64,000 nucleotides of DNA from Streptomyces hygroscopicus subsp. hygroscopicus (GCF_030269125.1 NZ_BSSM01000007.1:310001-374000), one strand, 5' to 3'; positions 17,058-25,484 are shown, counted from the stretch's first letter. Notes: a model not told the origin generated them from the sequence alone. Translations and numbers: made by a program.

Positions 17058-17570
17058 ATGACCGAGAACATGACCGCGGACGTCCGTGTCCGCCCCGCGA
17101 CCCCCGAGGACCGGCCCGCCGTGGAGCGGCTGTGGCTGATGTTCCGCCACGACATGTCCGAGTACCAGGGCGGGCTGCCCGCCGCCGACGGCACGTTCCG
17201 CAGCGAGCGCGTCGAGTCCGCGTTCACCGCGCCCGGATGGGCGCCGTACCTGCTGACCTGCGGAGCCGGCCTCGCCGGGCTCGCGTTCGTGCGGGGGCTC
17301 GACGGGTCCGTGCGGGTGCTCAACAGTTTCTTCGTGGCGCGGGGGGTGCGGCGCGCGGGAGTCGGGCTGCGGGCCGCGGTGGAGGTGCTGCGGCGGCATC
17401 CCGGGCGCTGGGAGATCGCGTACCAGCGGGGCAACGCGGGGGCGGAGGCGTTCTGGCACCGGGTCGCGGAGGAGGTCGCGCCGGGTGACTGGGGCTGTGC
17501 GGAACGGGCGGTGCCGGGGCGGCCCTCGCTGCCTCCGGACCTGTGGCTGAGCTTCACCGTGCGCCGCTGA
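17058..17570 (+). CDS. GNAT family N-acetyltransferase
   Basis: Predicted acetyl-CoA dependent acetyltransferase of 170 residues with a single GNAT domain. The opening VRVRPATPEDRPAVERLW is the usual beta1-alpha1 start of the fold. The core strand LNSFFVARGVRRAGVGLRAA holds the pyrophosphate-binding loop, in the variant form RRAGVG. The C-terminal strand is WLSFTVRR. The substrate is unknown. I start at the ATG at 17058 (MTENMTADVRVRP), whose ribosome binding site lies in the 3' arm of a 12-bp hairpin. The frame is open upstream to 16992, but that part encodes the hairpin and lacks coding character. A terminator hairpin follows. Confidence 0.82.
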   Translation: MTENMTADVRVRPATPEDRPAVERLWLMFRHDMSEYQGGLPAADGTFRSERVESAFTAPGWAPYLLTCGAGLAGLAFVRGLDGSVRVLNSFFVARGVRRAGVGLRAAVEVLRRHPGRWEIAYQRGNAGAEAFWHRVAEEVAPGDWGCAERAVPGRPSLPPDLWLSFTVRR

Positions 17571-17577
17571 GACGGTG

Positions 17578-17612
17578 GGAGGGCCGGTTCGCACTCGGCG
17601 GACCGGCCCTCC
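17578..17612. terminator. Hairpin terminator
   Basis: Perfect 11-bp stem GGAGGGCCGGT/ACCGGCCCTCC with a 13-base loop, seven bases after the GNAT stop and followed by a T/C-rich stretch. The next gene is convergent. Confidence 0.65.
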
Positions 17613-17694
17613 GTCGTTCTTCCTTCCGTGTTCGTCTTCCCTTTCTCGACGTTCCGCTCCTTCCTCGTGTCGTCCGGGTGTGCTTCCTTCCCCG

Positions 17695-18141
17695 CTAGGG
17701 CCTGGGAGTGCTCTTCGCCGCCGACGCGGCCGACGCGGCACAGACGAGTCCGAGGAAGAGGGCGAGCGCGCCGATGACGACGTTGTTGGCGATCACTCCG
17801 GCGTCCGGGGCGCTGCCCACGATCCACGGAGCGATGATCATCCAGACGCCCAACGCGCACATCGCCCAGCTGAGGCCGTACATCCGCTCGGGGGCCCTGG
17901 TGAATCCCAGTGCCAGCAGGCCTATCGCGATGCCCATGATCAGGTTGTGCGTCATGAGCGCCGGCTGGCTCGTCGTGTAGTGCAGGATCCAGGGCGATGC
18001 CGCGCAGTACAGGCCGACCAGGAACACCGGCCCGTCCACGAGCGCCACATCACGACCGCCGAGCATGCGGGCGTAGCGTTCCCGCATTTCGGGGACATCG
18101 GGGTGGGTCGACATATCACCCCTGTGCCAGACGTTGGCCAT
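17695..18141 (-). CDS. SPW-repeat membrane protein
   Basis: A 148-residue integral membrane protein with four hydrophobic helices and two copies of the SPW signature (AASPWILHY at about residue 47, IIAPWIVGS at about residue 103). SPW proteins are common in actinobacteria and have no established function. The acidic/basic N-terminus (about 1-32, PDVPEMRERYARM) is cytoplasmic by the positive-inside rule. AAGGAG lies nine bases before the ATG at 18141. It is convergent with the GNAT gene and divergent from the HXXEE protein. Confidence 0.85.
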   Translation of the reverse strand: MANVWHRGDMSTHPDVPEMRERYARMLGGRDVALVDGPVFLVGLYCAASPWILHYTTSQPALMTHNLIMGIAIGLLALGFTRAPERMYGLSWAMCALGVWMIIAPWIVGSAPDAGVIANNVVIGALALFLGLVCAASAASAAKSTPRP

Positions 18142-18321
18142 GACTTTCGTCTCCTTCGAATGTGCAGGCCAGACCGCTTCAGGATGCGGTGTTCAACGAG
18201 CGCCGCAGTTCCCATTTTGCGCTTGTTCGAGGTTTATGTGTAGCGGTGGGAGTCTTTGTCATGCATGGCGCTGAATCGAGGTCGGTGGCGCGGTCAATCG
18301 GGCCTGCCAGACTGTCTGTTC

Positions 18322-18858
18322 ATGACAGACGCATCGCGGAAGGTGGAGGCGACGGTCACGCTCGGGCTGCTGGCCGCGTGGGCCGTCCATGACGCGGAGG
18401 AGATGCTCATGGTGCCGCGCTGGACGCGGAGCCGGGTGCCCGCGCTGCGGGACCGGTTCCCCAAGGTGCCCGAGGCGGTGTGGCGGGGGCTGGGGTCCGT
18501 GGACCGAGAGGAGTTCGCCACCGCGGTCGCGGCGATGGCCGTCGTCGTGGGACTGACGGCGGGGGAGGGGCTGCGCACGGGCGGGCGCTCCGCCGTGTAC
18601 CAGACGGCACTGGACGCCTTCGGCCTGCACGGCCTGGTTCATCTGGCCCAGGCGGCGGTCGTGCGGGGGTACACGCCGGGGTCCGTGACGACACCGGTGG
18701 TGGTGCTGCCGTTCACGGTGTGGGCGCGTTCCCGGCTGCGGGCTGCCGGGGTGCTGCGTCCCGTCCGGGCACGGGACCTGGTCGGGGCCCTGGGCCTCGC
18801 CGCGGTGGCCACGGCCGGCGCGCATGCCCTCTCGCGTGGTCTGCGGCGCGGCCGCTGA
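18322..18858 (+). CDS. HXXEE domain membrane protein
   Basis: A 178-residue membrane protein with four to five hydrophobic segments and the family motif H-x-x-E-E in AVHDAEEML (about residue 25). A second conserved acidic-histidine region (LDAFGLHGLVHLAQA) is typical of HXXEE proteins, in which these residues may bind metal; function unknown. The ATG at 18322 (MTDASRKVEATV) marks the start of family similarity and of the biased codon use. No ribosome binding site precedes it, so a leaderless transcript is likely. The frame is open upstream to 18256, but that part lacks codon bias. Confidence 0.75.
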   Translation: MTDASRKVEATVTLGLLAAWAVHDAEEMLMVPRWTRSRVPALRDRFPKVPEAVWRGLGSVDREEFATAVAAMAVVVGLTAGEGLRTGGRSAVYQTALDAFGLHGLVHLAQAAVVRGYTPGSVTTPVVVLPFTVWARSRLRAAGVLRPVRARDLVGALGLAAVATAGAHALSRGLRRGR

Positions 18859-19902
18859 ACATCCGATCCGTCACGACGGAGTCGCGGCCCACGGCTCGCA
18901 AGGGCTGGTACGACCCTCGGTCGAACCGCTCTTCGGATGGCGACGACGTGCCGTCGAAAGAGGTGTTCGGGGGGAGGCGGCGGGCCTGGACTGGGCGGAC
19001 GGCGAGTGGCGCGACATCGACCAGGGCCGGGGCGGGAAGCTGACCCTCACGCGCCGCACCGGCGGCGTGCCGCCCGCTGGCCGCAGGTCCGCTGGACTCG
19101 GTGGGGCAGGGCGGCCGCCAGGGCCCGTCCGGGAACCGAACGGGCAGCCGTCTGCGCCACCGTGATCGATGCCGCCCGGCAGGTCACGGGTCGGCGGCGC
19201 GGCGCCGCTGACTGAAGAACGCGCGCCTGCTTCGGCCCGTCGCCGGTCCCGCGGGGTACGTTCCTCGGGCTCGTTGCCGCTGCCCCGGGGAGGCGGCACG
19301 GGGAGGCTACCGCTCATGGCCGGACCCGGGAGGCGTGGGATCCGAGCGTCGGTCGGGCGTGCGGTCCCGGGACATCCGCGACCGGGGCACCCCGGGGAGC
19401 GGAACCGCGCCGTCCCCCTGGCGGAGCACGCCGGCGCGGGCACCTCGGCGCGGTCCGGGCGACGCCCGCACGGTCGGAGACGTCGGCCGGGACCGCGCAT
19501 CCGGTGGGGGAACCGGCCGACCCCGCCCACGCGGGCCGCCACGTCCTCGTCGGCGACATGCCGGCCTGCCGTGCACGGCCGGACGGTATCGCCCGCGCGA
19601 GGGCACCGCCGTCCCGGCCCGCAGGGCCGCTGCGCACCGCGCGGGAGACCGCCACGTGGCCGCCTCGCCCGGCACGTCCAGGCTCCGCGACGGCACCGAG
19701 CCGCTCTCGGGGCACACGCGGCGCCGAGCGGCACCGTGGGTCTCGGTGCCGCGTCTCCCGGCGCTCGACGCCGCACCGCGCCGCCCGAGGCGTCCGCCCG
19801 CTCGTCGGCCGGGCCCACGCCCGGCAAGAGTGCCGCCAGGTGGGTGACACGCCGTACCGCGGCCCCCGCCTCCGAGGGGAGGGACGACTCGCGCGGCCGT
19901 AT
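18859..19902. other. Gene-poor kilobase, probably decayed
   Basis: About 1 kb without a confident gene. Long frames exist on both strands, but all encode Arg/Pro/Ala-rich strings with no recognisable domain, and none shows the third-position GC pattern of the neighbouring genes. A short stretch near 18982-19070 (reading LDWADGEWRDIDQGRGGKL) looks a little more protein-like and may be a remnant. The right end leads into the BlaI operator. Confidence 0.5.
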
Positions 19903-19920
19903 GACTACCATCGTGTAGAC
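19903..19920. promoter_or_regulatory. BlaI/MecI-type operator
   Basis: GACTAC-CATCGT-GTAGAC contains the dyad CTAC/GTAG, similar to operators of BlaI/CopY repressors in actinobacteria. It lies 40 bp before the BlaI-type gene and probably overlaps its promoter, giving autoregulation. Confidence 0.6.
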
Positions 19921-19959
19921 GGTCCGCACGCGGACGACGAGGAGGGTGAGGACGTTTCC

Positions 19960-20337
19960 ATGACCGACGGCAAGGACGAACGCCGGCCGGCCGGTGAACT
20001 AGAGGCGAGCGTCATGGCCGCGCTCTGGGCCGCCGACGGGCCCCGGACCCCCGGACAGGTCCAGGCGAGCCTGGGCGCGGACCTGGCGCGCACGACGGTG
20101 ACCACGATCCTCAGCCGCCTGCACGACAAGGGCGTCGTCGACCGGCAGCGCCGGGGCCGCGGCTTCGTGTACTTCCCCGTCCAGGAGGTCCAGGACGCCC
20201 ACGGCCTCACCGCCCGCCGGATGCACAGCGAGCTGGACCGGGACAGCGACCGCGAGACCGTGCTCGCCCGCTTCGTCGCCCAGCTCAACCCGGAGGACGA
20301 ACGCGTCCTGCGGGATCTGCTGGAATCCGACGGCTGA
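19960..20337 (+). CDS. BlaI/MecI/CopY family transcriptional repressor
   Basis: Winged-helix repressor of 125 residues. The N-terminal helix-turn-helix (about 12-75) includes VMAALWAADGPRTPGQVQA, the recognition helix segment RTTVTTILSRLHDKGVV, and the wing RQRRGRGFVYFP. The C-terminal dimerisation helix ends LNPEDERVLRDLLES. Such repressors are inactivated by proteolysis through a membrane metalloprotease sensor or act constitutively on their own operon. The ATG at 19960 gives the usual family length; GGAGGGTGAGG lies upstream. The gene overlaps the next by one base (TGATG), so the pair is translationally coupled. Confidence 0.92.
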   Translation: MTDGKDERRPAGELEASVMAALWAADGPRTPGQVQASLGADLARTTVTTILSRLHDKGVVDRQRRGRGFVYFPVQEVQDAHGLTARRMHSELDRDSDRETVLARFVAQLNPEDERVLRDLLESDG

Positions 20338-21263
20338 TGACCGCTCTGCTCCTGCTGCCCCTGCTGCTGCCGTGCGCGCTGCCGGCGCTGGCCCGGCGGG
20401 CTCTCGCCAGGCTGGCCCCGGCCGCCGCGCTGTGGGCCGTCACGGCCTGCGCGGTGATCCTCGCCGGGTGCTCGCTCGCCGCGCTCGGCGCCTTCGTGCT
20501 GATCGGGTTGCTGAAGCTGCCGCTCTTCGCCGCGTTCGGCGAGTTCATCCACCCGCTGCACACCGCCTCCGCCGCGATCGTGGTGCCGGCCGCCGCCACC
20601 TCCGTCGGCGTCCTCGCCGTCTGCTGCTGGACCCTCGTCCGTTCGGTGCTGCGCCAGGGACGGGCCTTCCGCGCGGCCCACACCGAGGCGGGGAGCGGCC
20701 CCGCCGCCGGTGATCTGTGCGTGGTGGACTCGCCCCGCCCCGACGCCTACGCGCTGCCCGGCCGCCCGCACCGCATCGTCGTCACGACCGCGATGCTGCG
20801 CAGCCTGGACGGGCCCGAGCGGGAGGTCCTGTTCGCGCACGAGCGGGCGCACAACGAGGGCGGGCACCACTACTTCCTGGCCGCCGCGGAACTCGCGGCG
20901 CACTGCCATCCCGCGCTGCGGCCGGTCCGTGCGGCCATCCGGCTCGCGGCGGAGCGGGCCGCCGACGAGGCCGCGGCCGCGCATGTGGGTGACCGTCGGC
21001 TGACCGCGCGGGCCATCGCACGGGCGGCCCTCGCCGGGCACGCGTCCGCCACCCCGCGGCCCGACTTCGCGGCCGCGGCGACCACCGGACCGGTCCCTCA
21101 GCGGGTGCGGGCGCTGCTGGAGGCGCCCGGCGGGCCCCGCGCCGGCCGCCTCGTCGCCGCGCTGCTCATCGCCTGCACGGCTCTGTCCGGGGCGACGACC
21201 GCCGCCGGACTGGTGGACTTCCACCACCGGGTGGAGGTGGCCCAGGGCGACGAAGCGCCCTGA
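20337..21263 (+). CDS. M56-type membrane metallopeptidase (BlaR1-like protease domain only)
   Basis: Membrane zinc metalloprotease of 308 residues. Helices lie at about 1-20, 25-55 and 75-105, then a cytoplasmic domain with the zinc motif HERAH (His168-Glu169-x-x-His172) and a downstream glutamate-bearing helix in LAAERAADEAAAAH, and a last helix near the C-terminus (LVAALLIACTALSGAT). It matches the short actinobacterial M56 proteins that pair with BlaI. It lacks the extracellular penicillin-binding sensor domain of true BlaR1, so the signal is not necessarily a beta-lactam. The start overlaps the stop of the repressor gene. The likely job is to cleave or relieve the upstream repressor. Confidence 0.9.
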   Translation: MTALLLLPLLLPCALPALARRALARLAPAAALWAVTACAVILAGCSLAALGAFVLIGLLKLPLFAAFGEFIHPLHTASAAIVVPAAATSVGVLAVCCWTLVRSVLRQGRAFRAAHTEAGSGPAAGDLCVVDSPRPDAYALPGRPHRIVVTTAMLRSLDGPEREVLFAHERAHNEGGHHYFLAAAELAAHCHPALRPVRAAIRLAAERAADEAAAAHVGDRRLTARAIARAALAGHASATPRPDFAAAATTGPVPQRVRALLEAPGGPRAGRLVAALLIACTALSGATTAAGLVDFHHRVEVAQGDEAP

Positions 21264-21425
21264 ACCGACGCGCCCCTCGTCCCGTCGCGAGACCCCTTCA
21301 CCCCCCTCGGCAACGCGCGTAGACAAGCATCCGGTTTTACGTATAACCTCACCGGCTAACCCATCCCGTCGGCACCGTCGGCCGCCTGATCGACCCCGGT
21401 ACAACCTGCTGAGGAACGCCCTGCC

Positions 21426-22496
21426 ATGACCGCCCCCCGCATCGACACCGACACCCTGCGCCGCCTCCCCAAGGCCGTGCTGCACGACCACCTCGACGGC
21501 GGTCTGCGCCCCGCCACCCTCGTGGAGCTGGCCGCCGAGGTCGGGCACGAACTGCCCACCACGGACCCGGACGAGCTGGCCGCCTGGTACGTCGAGGCCG
21601 CCAACTCCGGTGACCTGGTGCGCTACATCGCCACCTTCGAGCACACCCTCGCCGTGATGCAGACCCGCGAGGGCCTGCTGCGCACCGCCGAGGAGTACGT
21701 GCTGGACCTCGCCGCCGACGGTGTCGTCTACGGCGAGGTGCGCTACGCCCCCGAGCTGAACACCCGGGGCGGGCTGAGCCTCCCCGAGGTCGTGGAGAGC
21801 GTGCAGGAGGGCCTGGCCGCCGGTATGGCGAAGGCGGCCGCCGCGGGCACCCCGGTGCGTGTCGGCACCCTGCTGTGCGGCATGCGGATGTTCGACCGCG
21901 TCGCCGAGGCGGCCGACCTCGCCGTGGCCTACCGGGACGCCGGGGTCGTCGGCTTCGACATCGCCGGCGCCGAGGACGGCTTCCCGGCCGCCGACCACCT
22001 GGGCGCCTTCGAGTACCTGCGCCGCGAGAGCGTGCCCTTCACCATCCACGCCGGCGAGGCGTACGGCCTGCCCAGCATCCACCAGGCGGTCCAGGTGTGC
22101 GGCGCCCAGCGCATCGGCCACGGCGTCCGCCTGACCGAGGACATCGTGGACGGCAAGCTCGGCCGTCTCGCGTCCTGGGTGCGCGACCGTCGCATCGCCC
22201 TGGAGATGTGCCCCACCTCCAACCTCCAGACCGGCTGCGCCGCCTCGATCGCCGGGCACCCGATCACCGAGCTGAAGGACCTCGGCTTCCGGGTCACCCT
22301 GAACACCGACAACCGCCTGGTGTCGGGGACGACGATGACCCGGGAGATGGCGCTGCTGGTCGAGGAGGCCGGCTGGGGCGTGGAGGACCTGCGGGCGGTC
22401 ACGGTGAACGCGGTCAAGAGCGCGTTCATCCCGTTCGACGAGCGCAAGGCGCTCATCGAGGACGTGATCCTGCCCGGCTACGCCGCCGTGCTCTGA
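21426..22496 (+). CDS. add: Adenosine deaminase
   Basis: Deaminates adenosine and deoxyadenosine to inosine forms in purine salvage; zinc-dependent TIM-barrel enzyme of the cytoplasm. The 356-residue protein has all signatures: the metal-binding HDHLDG near residue 20, HAGE (His and catalytic Glu) near 211, the histidine of RIGHGVRL, the SNLQTG-type substrate loop, and NTDN with the metal-binding Asp near 296. Length is usual. The ATG at 21426 begins MTAPRIDTDTLRRLPKAVLH; GAGG lies 11 bases upstream. The last 19 bases overlap the end of the convergent DinB gene. Confidence 0.96.
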   Translation: MTAPRIDTDTLRRLPKAVLHDHLDGGLRPATLVELAAEVGHELPTTDPDELAAWYVEAANSGDLVRYIATFEHTLAVMQTREGLLRTAEEYVLDLAADGVVYGEVRYAPELNTRGGLSLPEVVESVQEGLAAGMAKAAAAGTPVRVGTLLCGMRMFDRVAEAADLAVAYRDAGVVGFDIAGAEDGFPAADHLGAFEYLRRESVPFTIHAGEAYGLPSIHQAVQVCGAQRIGHGVRLTEDIVDGKLGRLASWVRDRRIALEMCPTSNLQTGCAASIAGHPITELKDLGFRVTLNTDNRLVSGTTMTREMALLVEEAGWGVEDLRAVTVNAVKSAFIPFDERKALIEDVILPGYAAVL

Positions 22497-22993
22497 ACCA
22501 GCCCCTTGAGGTAGGCGGCCTGTCCGATGTGCTGGAGATCGTCGGACAGGACGCTCACCAGGCGCACGCCCAATGTGACCGGCGGGTCCCAGCGCTCGTC
22601 CACGACGGTTTCGAGGTCCTTGGCGGCCAGCGAGCGCAGCGCGCCGAGCGTCTGCTCGTGCACGGCGTCGTAGTACCCGGCCAGCAGGTCGGCGCTTTCG
22701 ACCCGGACCTTCGCGACCTTGGCCGGGCTGTGCCCGTACCCGGTGTCCTGCCGGGGCAGGTCGAGGCCGAAACGCTTCTCCCAGCCGTCGGAGAGCCACA
22801 CCTGGTCCAGGCCGAAGGCGTCGGCGATGTGGTCGTCCTGCACCCGTGCGAGGTGCCAGACCAGCCAGGCGATGGTGTTGGCGCCGGGGGCCGGGCGGTG
22901 GTGCAGCGCGTCCGGTCCGAGGCCGTCGAGGGTGTCGTGGACTTCTTCCCGGATGCGGCCGTAGCCGTCGATGAGGATGTCCTTCGCATGCAT
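22478..22993 (-). CDS. DinB superfamily protein
   Basis: A 171-residue four-helix-bundle protein of the DinB/DUF664 group, which in actinobacteria includes mycothiol-dependent metal enzymes such as thiol S-transferases. The first metal-type histidine region is WLVWHLARVQDDHIADAFG; the later HEQTLGALRSL and DDLQHIGQAAYLKGL provide the usual second and third histidine positions. The enzyme activity is not known. I take the ATG at 22993 (MHAKDILIDGYGR), where family similarity starts; an ATG four codons earlier is possible. It overlaps add by 19 bases tail to tail. Confidence 0.82.
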   Translation of the reverse strand: MHAKDILIDGYGRIREEVHDTLDGLGPDALHHRPAPGANTIAWLVWHLARVQDDHIADAFGLDQVWLSDGWEKRFGLDLPRQDTGYGHSPAKVAKVRVESADLLAGYYDAVHEQTLGALRSLAAKDLETVVDERWDPPVTLGVRLVSVLSDDLQHIGQAAYLKGLVQSTAA

Positions 22994-23035
22994 ACCGTCC
23001 ACCATCACAGAACGAGGGCGTGCACGCGCCCGGAA

Positions 23036-23935
23036 TCACGAGAACCGGGGTGCCAGGTCCTCCGATGCCAGAAGGGTGACGAGGGCGCGGGCCGCGGGGC
23101 TGGTGGACCGCTCGGGCGGCAGCAGCGCCACCGTCTCGTACGCGGCCTCCTGCGTGCCCTTCAGGGGGAGCGCGGTCAGCGTGGGCCGCTTGTGCCGGAA
23201 GTGCCGCGGCACGACGGCGACGCCCAGGTTCTCGTCCACCAGGTCCAGCAGTGTGTGGACGTCGTTGACCTCCAGCGCGACCGTGCGCCGCACGTCCGCC
23301 GCGGCGAAGGCGGCGTCGGTGGCGCGGCGCGGGCCCCAGTCCGGGTGGAAGTCCACGAAGACCTCACCGGCGAGGTCGTCCGGGCGGAGCAGCGCCTCGG
23401 CCGAGGCGAGCCGGTGGCGCGGGTGGCACAGCACGGTCATCGGCTCGCTGGTCAGCGACACCGAGCGCAGTTGGTCGCCGTCGGCCCTGGTGCGGTACGC
23501 GAAGGCCAGGTCGAGCCGTCCCGCCGCGACCTCCTCGGCCAGCGCGCCCGAGCCCGCCTGGCGCAGCCGGATCTCCACGTCGGGGTGCGCGCCCCTGAAG
23601 GCCGCGAGCAGCCGGGCCACGTGCACTCCGGCGATGCACTGCTCGGTGCCCAGCGCCAGCGTGCCGCGCAGCACGCCCTGCACCGCCGCCACCGCCTCGT
23701 GCGCGGCGCGCACCTGCGCGAGGACCCGCTCGGCCTCCACCAGCAGCGCCCGCCCCGCCTCGGTCAGCGTCACCCGTCGCGTGGTGCGCACGAACAACGG
23801 CGCGCGCAGTTCCCGTTCCAGCGCCCGGATGGAGGCGGACAGGCCCGACTGGGACACCATCAGACGTTCCGCGGCCCGGGTGAAGTGCTGGTCCTCGGCG
23901 ACCGCGACGAAGTGCCGGAGATGGCGCAGTTCCAT
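23036..23935 (-). CDS. LysR family transcriptional regulator
   Basis: LysR-type regulator of 299 residues. The N-terminal winged helix (1-60) reads MELRHLRHFVAVAEDQHFTR with the recognition helix in MVSQSGLSASIRALERELRA. The C-terminal periplasmic-binding-like effector domain starts near 88 (GTLALGTEQCIAG) and contains VDFHPDWGPRR. It is divergent from the aldo-keto reductase gene with only 109 bp between starts, so that gene is its likely target. A perfect inverted repeat ATTGAGC-N9-GCTCAAT abuts its start codon. The effector is unknown. Confidence 0.92.
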   Translation of the reverse strand: MELRHLRHFVAVAEDQHFTRAAERLMVSQSGLSASIRALERELRAPLFVRTTRRVTLTEAGRALLVEAERVLAQVRAAHEAVAAVQGVLRGTLALGTEQCIAGVHVARLLAAFRGAHPDVEIRLRQAGSGALAEEVAAGRLDLAFAYRTRADGDQLRSVSLTSEPMTVLCHPRHRLASAEALLRPDDLAGEVFVDFHPDWGPRRATDAAFAAADVRRTVALEVNDVHTLLDLVDENLGVAVVPRHFRHKRPTLTALPLKGTQEAAYETVALLPPERSTSPAARALVTLLASEDLAPRFS

Positions 23936-23936
23936 G

Positions 23937-23959
23937 ATTGAGCAGCCTAACCGCTCAAT
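23937..23959. promoter_or_regulatory. Candidate LysR operator
   Basis: Perfect 7-bp arms ATTGAGC and GCTCAAT separated by nine bases, fitting a T-N11-A LysR box, one base from the regulator's ATG and about 85 bp before the divergent reductase start. Binding here would allow autorepression. Confidence 0.6.
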
Positions 23960-24044
23960 TCCATCCGATTCTCCCGTTGGACCGCCGGCCGCCGCCCGGG
24001 GAATCCTGGACCGTCAGATCCCGTGCCGACCCTCAGGAGCCGTG

Positions 24045-25037
24045 TTGTACACCGCATCCCCCGACCGTTACGCCGAGATGTCCTACCGGCGCACCGGACG
24101 CAGCGGCCTCGAACTCCCCGCGCTGTCGCTCGGACTGTGGCACAACTTCGGTCCCGACCGCCCCGCGGAGACCCAGCGCGCCATCCTGCGCCGCGCCCTC
24201 GACCTCGGCGTCACCCACTTCGACCTGGCCAACAACTACGGCCCGCCGCCCGGTGCCGCCGAGTCCGCGTTCGGCGCCGCCCTCGCCACGGACCTCGCGC
24301 CGTACCGCGACGAGCTGGTCGTCTCGACCAAGGCCGGCTACCGCATGTGGCCCGGTCCGTACGGCGAATGGGGCTCGCGCAAGTACCTGCTCGCCTCGCT
24401 CGACCAGAGCCTGAAGCGGATGGGCCTGGAGTACGTCGACATCTTCTACTCGCACCGCCCCGACCCGGACACTCCGCTGGAGGAGACGATGGGCGCCCTG
24501 CACACGGCGGTCCGACAGGGCAAGGCGCTCTACGTCGGCGTCTCCAACTACTCCGCCGAGCAGACCCGGGAGGCCGCCCGCGTCCTCGGCGAACTCGGCA
24601 CCCCGCTGCTCGTCCACCAGCCGCGCTACTCGATGCTCGACCGGCGCCCCGAGGACGAGGGCCTGCTCGACGCCCTGGACGAACTCCGGGTGGGCTCCGT
24701 CGTCTACTCCCCGCTGGAGCAGGGCCTGCTCACCGGCCGCTATCTGGAGGGCGTCCCGGAGGGCTCCCGCGCCGCGAGCGACAGCCCCTTCCTGAAGCCC
24801 GAGGCCGTCACCGAGGACCTCGTCGGGCGGCTGCGCGCCCTGCGGGACGTCGCCGCCTCCCGCGGCCAGAGCCTCGCCCAGCTCGCCCTGGCCTGGGTGC
24901 TGCGCGGGGGCAGGGTCACCTCCGCCCTGGTCGGCGCGAGCAGCGTCCGGCAGCTGGAGGACAGCGTCGGCGCCCTGCGCAGCCCGGACTTCGACGCGGA
25001 GGAACTGAAGCGGATCGACGCGATCGTACGCTCGTAG
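24045..25037 (+). CDS. Aldo/keto reductase, L-glyceraldehyde 3-phosphate reductase (YghZ) type
   Basis: NADPH-dependent TIM-barrel oxidoreductase of 330 residues. The opening YTASPDRYAEMSYRRTGRSG and the segment LSLGLWHNFG are typical of the YghZ group, which reduces L-glyceraldehyde 3-phosphate and methylglyoxal. Catalytic tetrad: Asp in THFDLANNYG, Tyr in the same motif, Lys in VVSTKAGYR, His in IFYSHRPDPD. The start is a TTG (24045) five bases after AGGAG; the adjacent GTG at 24042 sits only two bases from it, and family members begin at this point. It is divergent from the LysR gene and followed by a long hairpin. A detoxification role is likely. Confidence 0.9.
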   Translation: MYTASPDRYAEMSYRRTGRSGLELPALSLGLWHNFGPDRPAETQRAILRRALDLGVTHFDLANNYGPPPGAAESAFGAALATDLAPYRDELVVSTKAGYRMWPGPYGEWGSRKYLLASLDQSLKRMGLEYVDIFYSHRPDPDTPLEETMGALHTAVRQGKALYVGVSNYSAEQTREAARVLGELGTPLLVHQPRYSMLDRRPEDEGLLDALDELRVGSVVYSPLEQGLLTGRYLEGVPEGSRAASDSPFLKPEAVTEDLVGRLRALRDVAASRGQSLAQLALAWVLRGGRVTSALVGASSVRQLEDSVGALRSPDFDAEELKRIDAIVRS

Positions 25038-25046
25038 GACCGCCTC

Positions 25047-25082
25047 GCCCGGGTGGTGCCCAGTGCGGGGCACCACCCGGGC
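25047..25082. terminator. Bidirectional hairpin terminator
   Basis: Perfect 15-bp stem GCCCGGGTGGTGCCC/GGGCACCACCCGGGC with a six-base loop between two convergent genes. Confidence 0.75.
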
Positions 25083-25100
25083 TGCTTCGCGGCGCCGGGC

Positions 25101-25484
25101 TCAGGCCCCCGCCGGCACCCGGTCCAGGAACCCCAGCACCTGGCGGATGCGGCCCTCCCCGTCCAGCGTGACCACGTCGAACCCGGCGACCGGCGCCGAG
25201 CCGTCGGCCTCGTTCACCAGCTCCCAGCCGAAGCGCGCGGTGTCGTGGTGCCCGTCCACCGCGCCGAGCGGGCGGAAGACGAACCCGGGGAACTGCTCGT
25301 GGGCCGCGGCGATCACGGCCGCCACGCCCTCGTGCCCGCGGACGTCGGCGAGCGGGTCGGTGTAGGAGCCGTCCGCGGCCCAGGCGGCGGCGACCGCCTT
25401 GCGCAGCGCCTCGGGCTCGGTGGCGTTCCAGGCCTCGAGGTAACGGGCGGCGGCGGTCTCGTAGCGTTCGGTGTTCACGGACAT
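25101..25484 (-). CDS. SnoaL-like / nuclear transport factor 2 family protein
   Basis: A 127-residue protein with the alpha+beta cone of the NTF2/SnoaL fold: the N-terminal helix RYLEAWNATEPEALRKAVAA, the conserved loop GSYTDPLADVRGHEGVAAVI and the sheet strands FVFRPLGAVDGHHDTARFGWEL. Members range from polyketide cyclases to isomerases and binding proteins; no catalytic assignment is possible. GGAGG lies ten bases before the ATG at 25484. Confidence 0.82.
   Translation of the reverse strand: MSVNTERYETAAARYLEAWNATEPEALRKAVAAAWAADGSYTDPLADVRGHEGVAAVIAAAHEQFPGFVFRPLGAVDGHHDTARFGWELVNEADGSAPVAGFDVVTLDGEGRIRQVLGFLDRVPAGA

Noticed and set aside
20337..21263. Full BlaR1 beta-lactam sensor
   Set aside because: The protein ends shortly after the protease domain and lacks the extracellular penicillin-binding domain.
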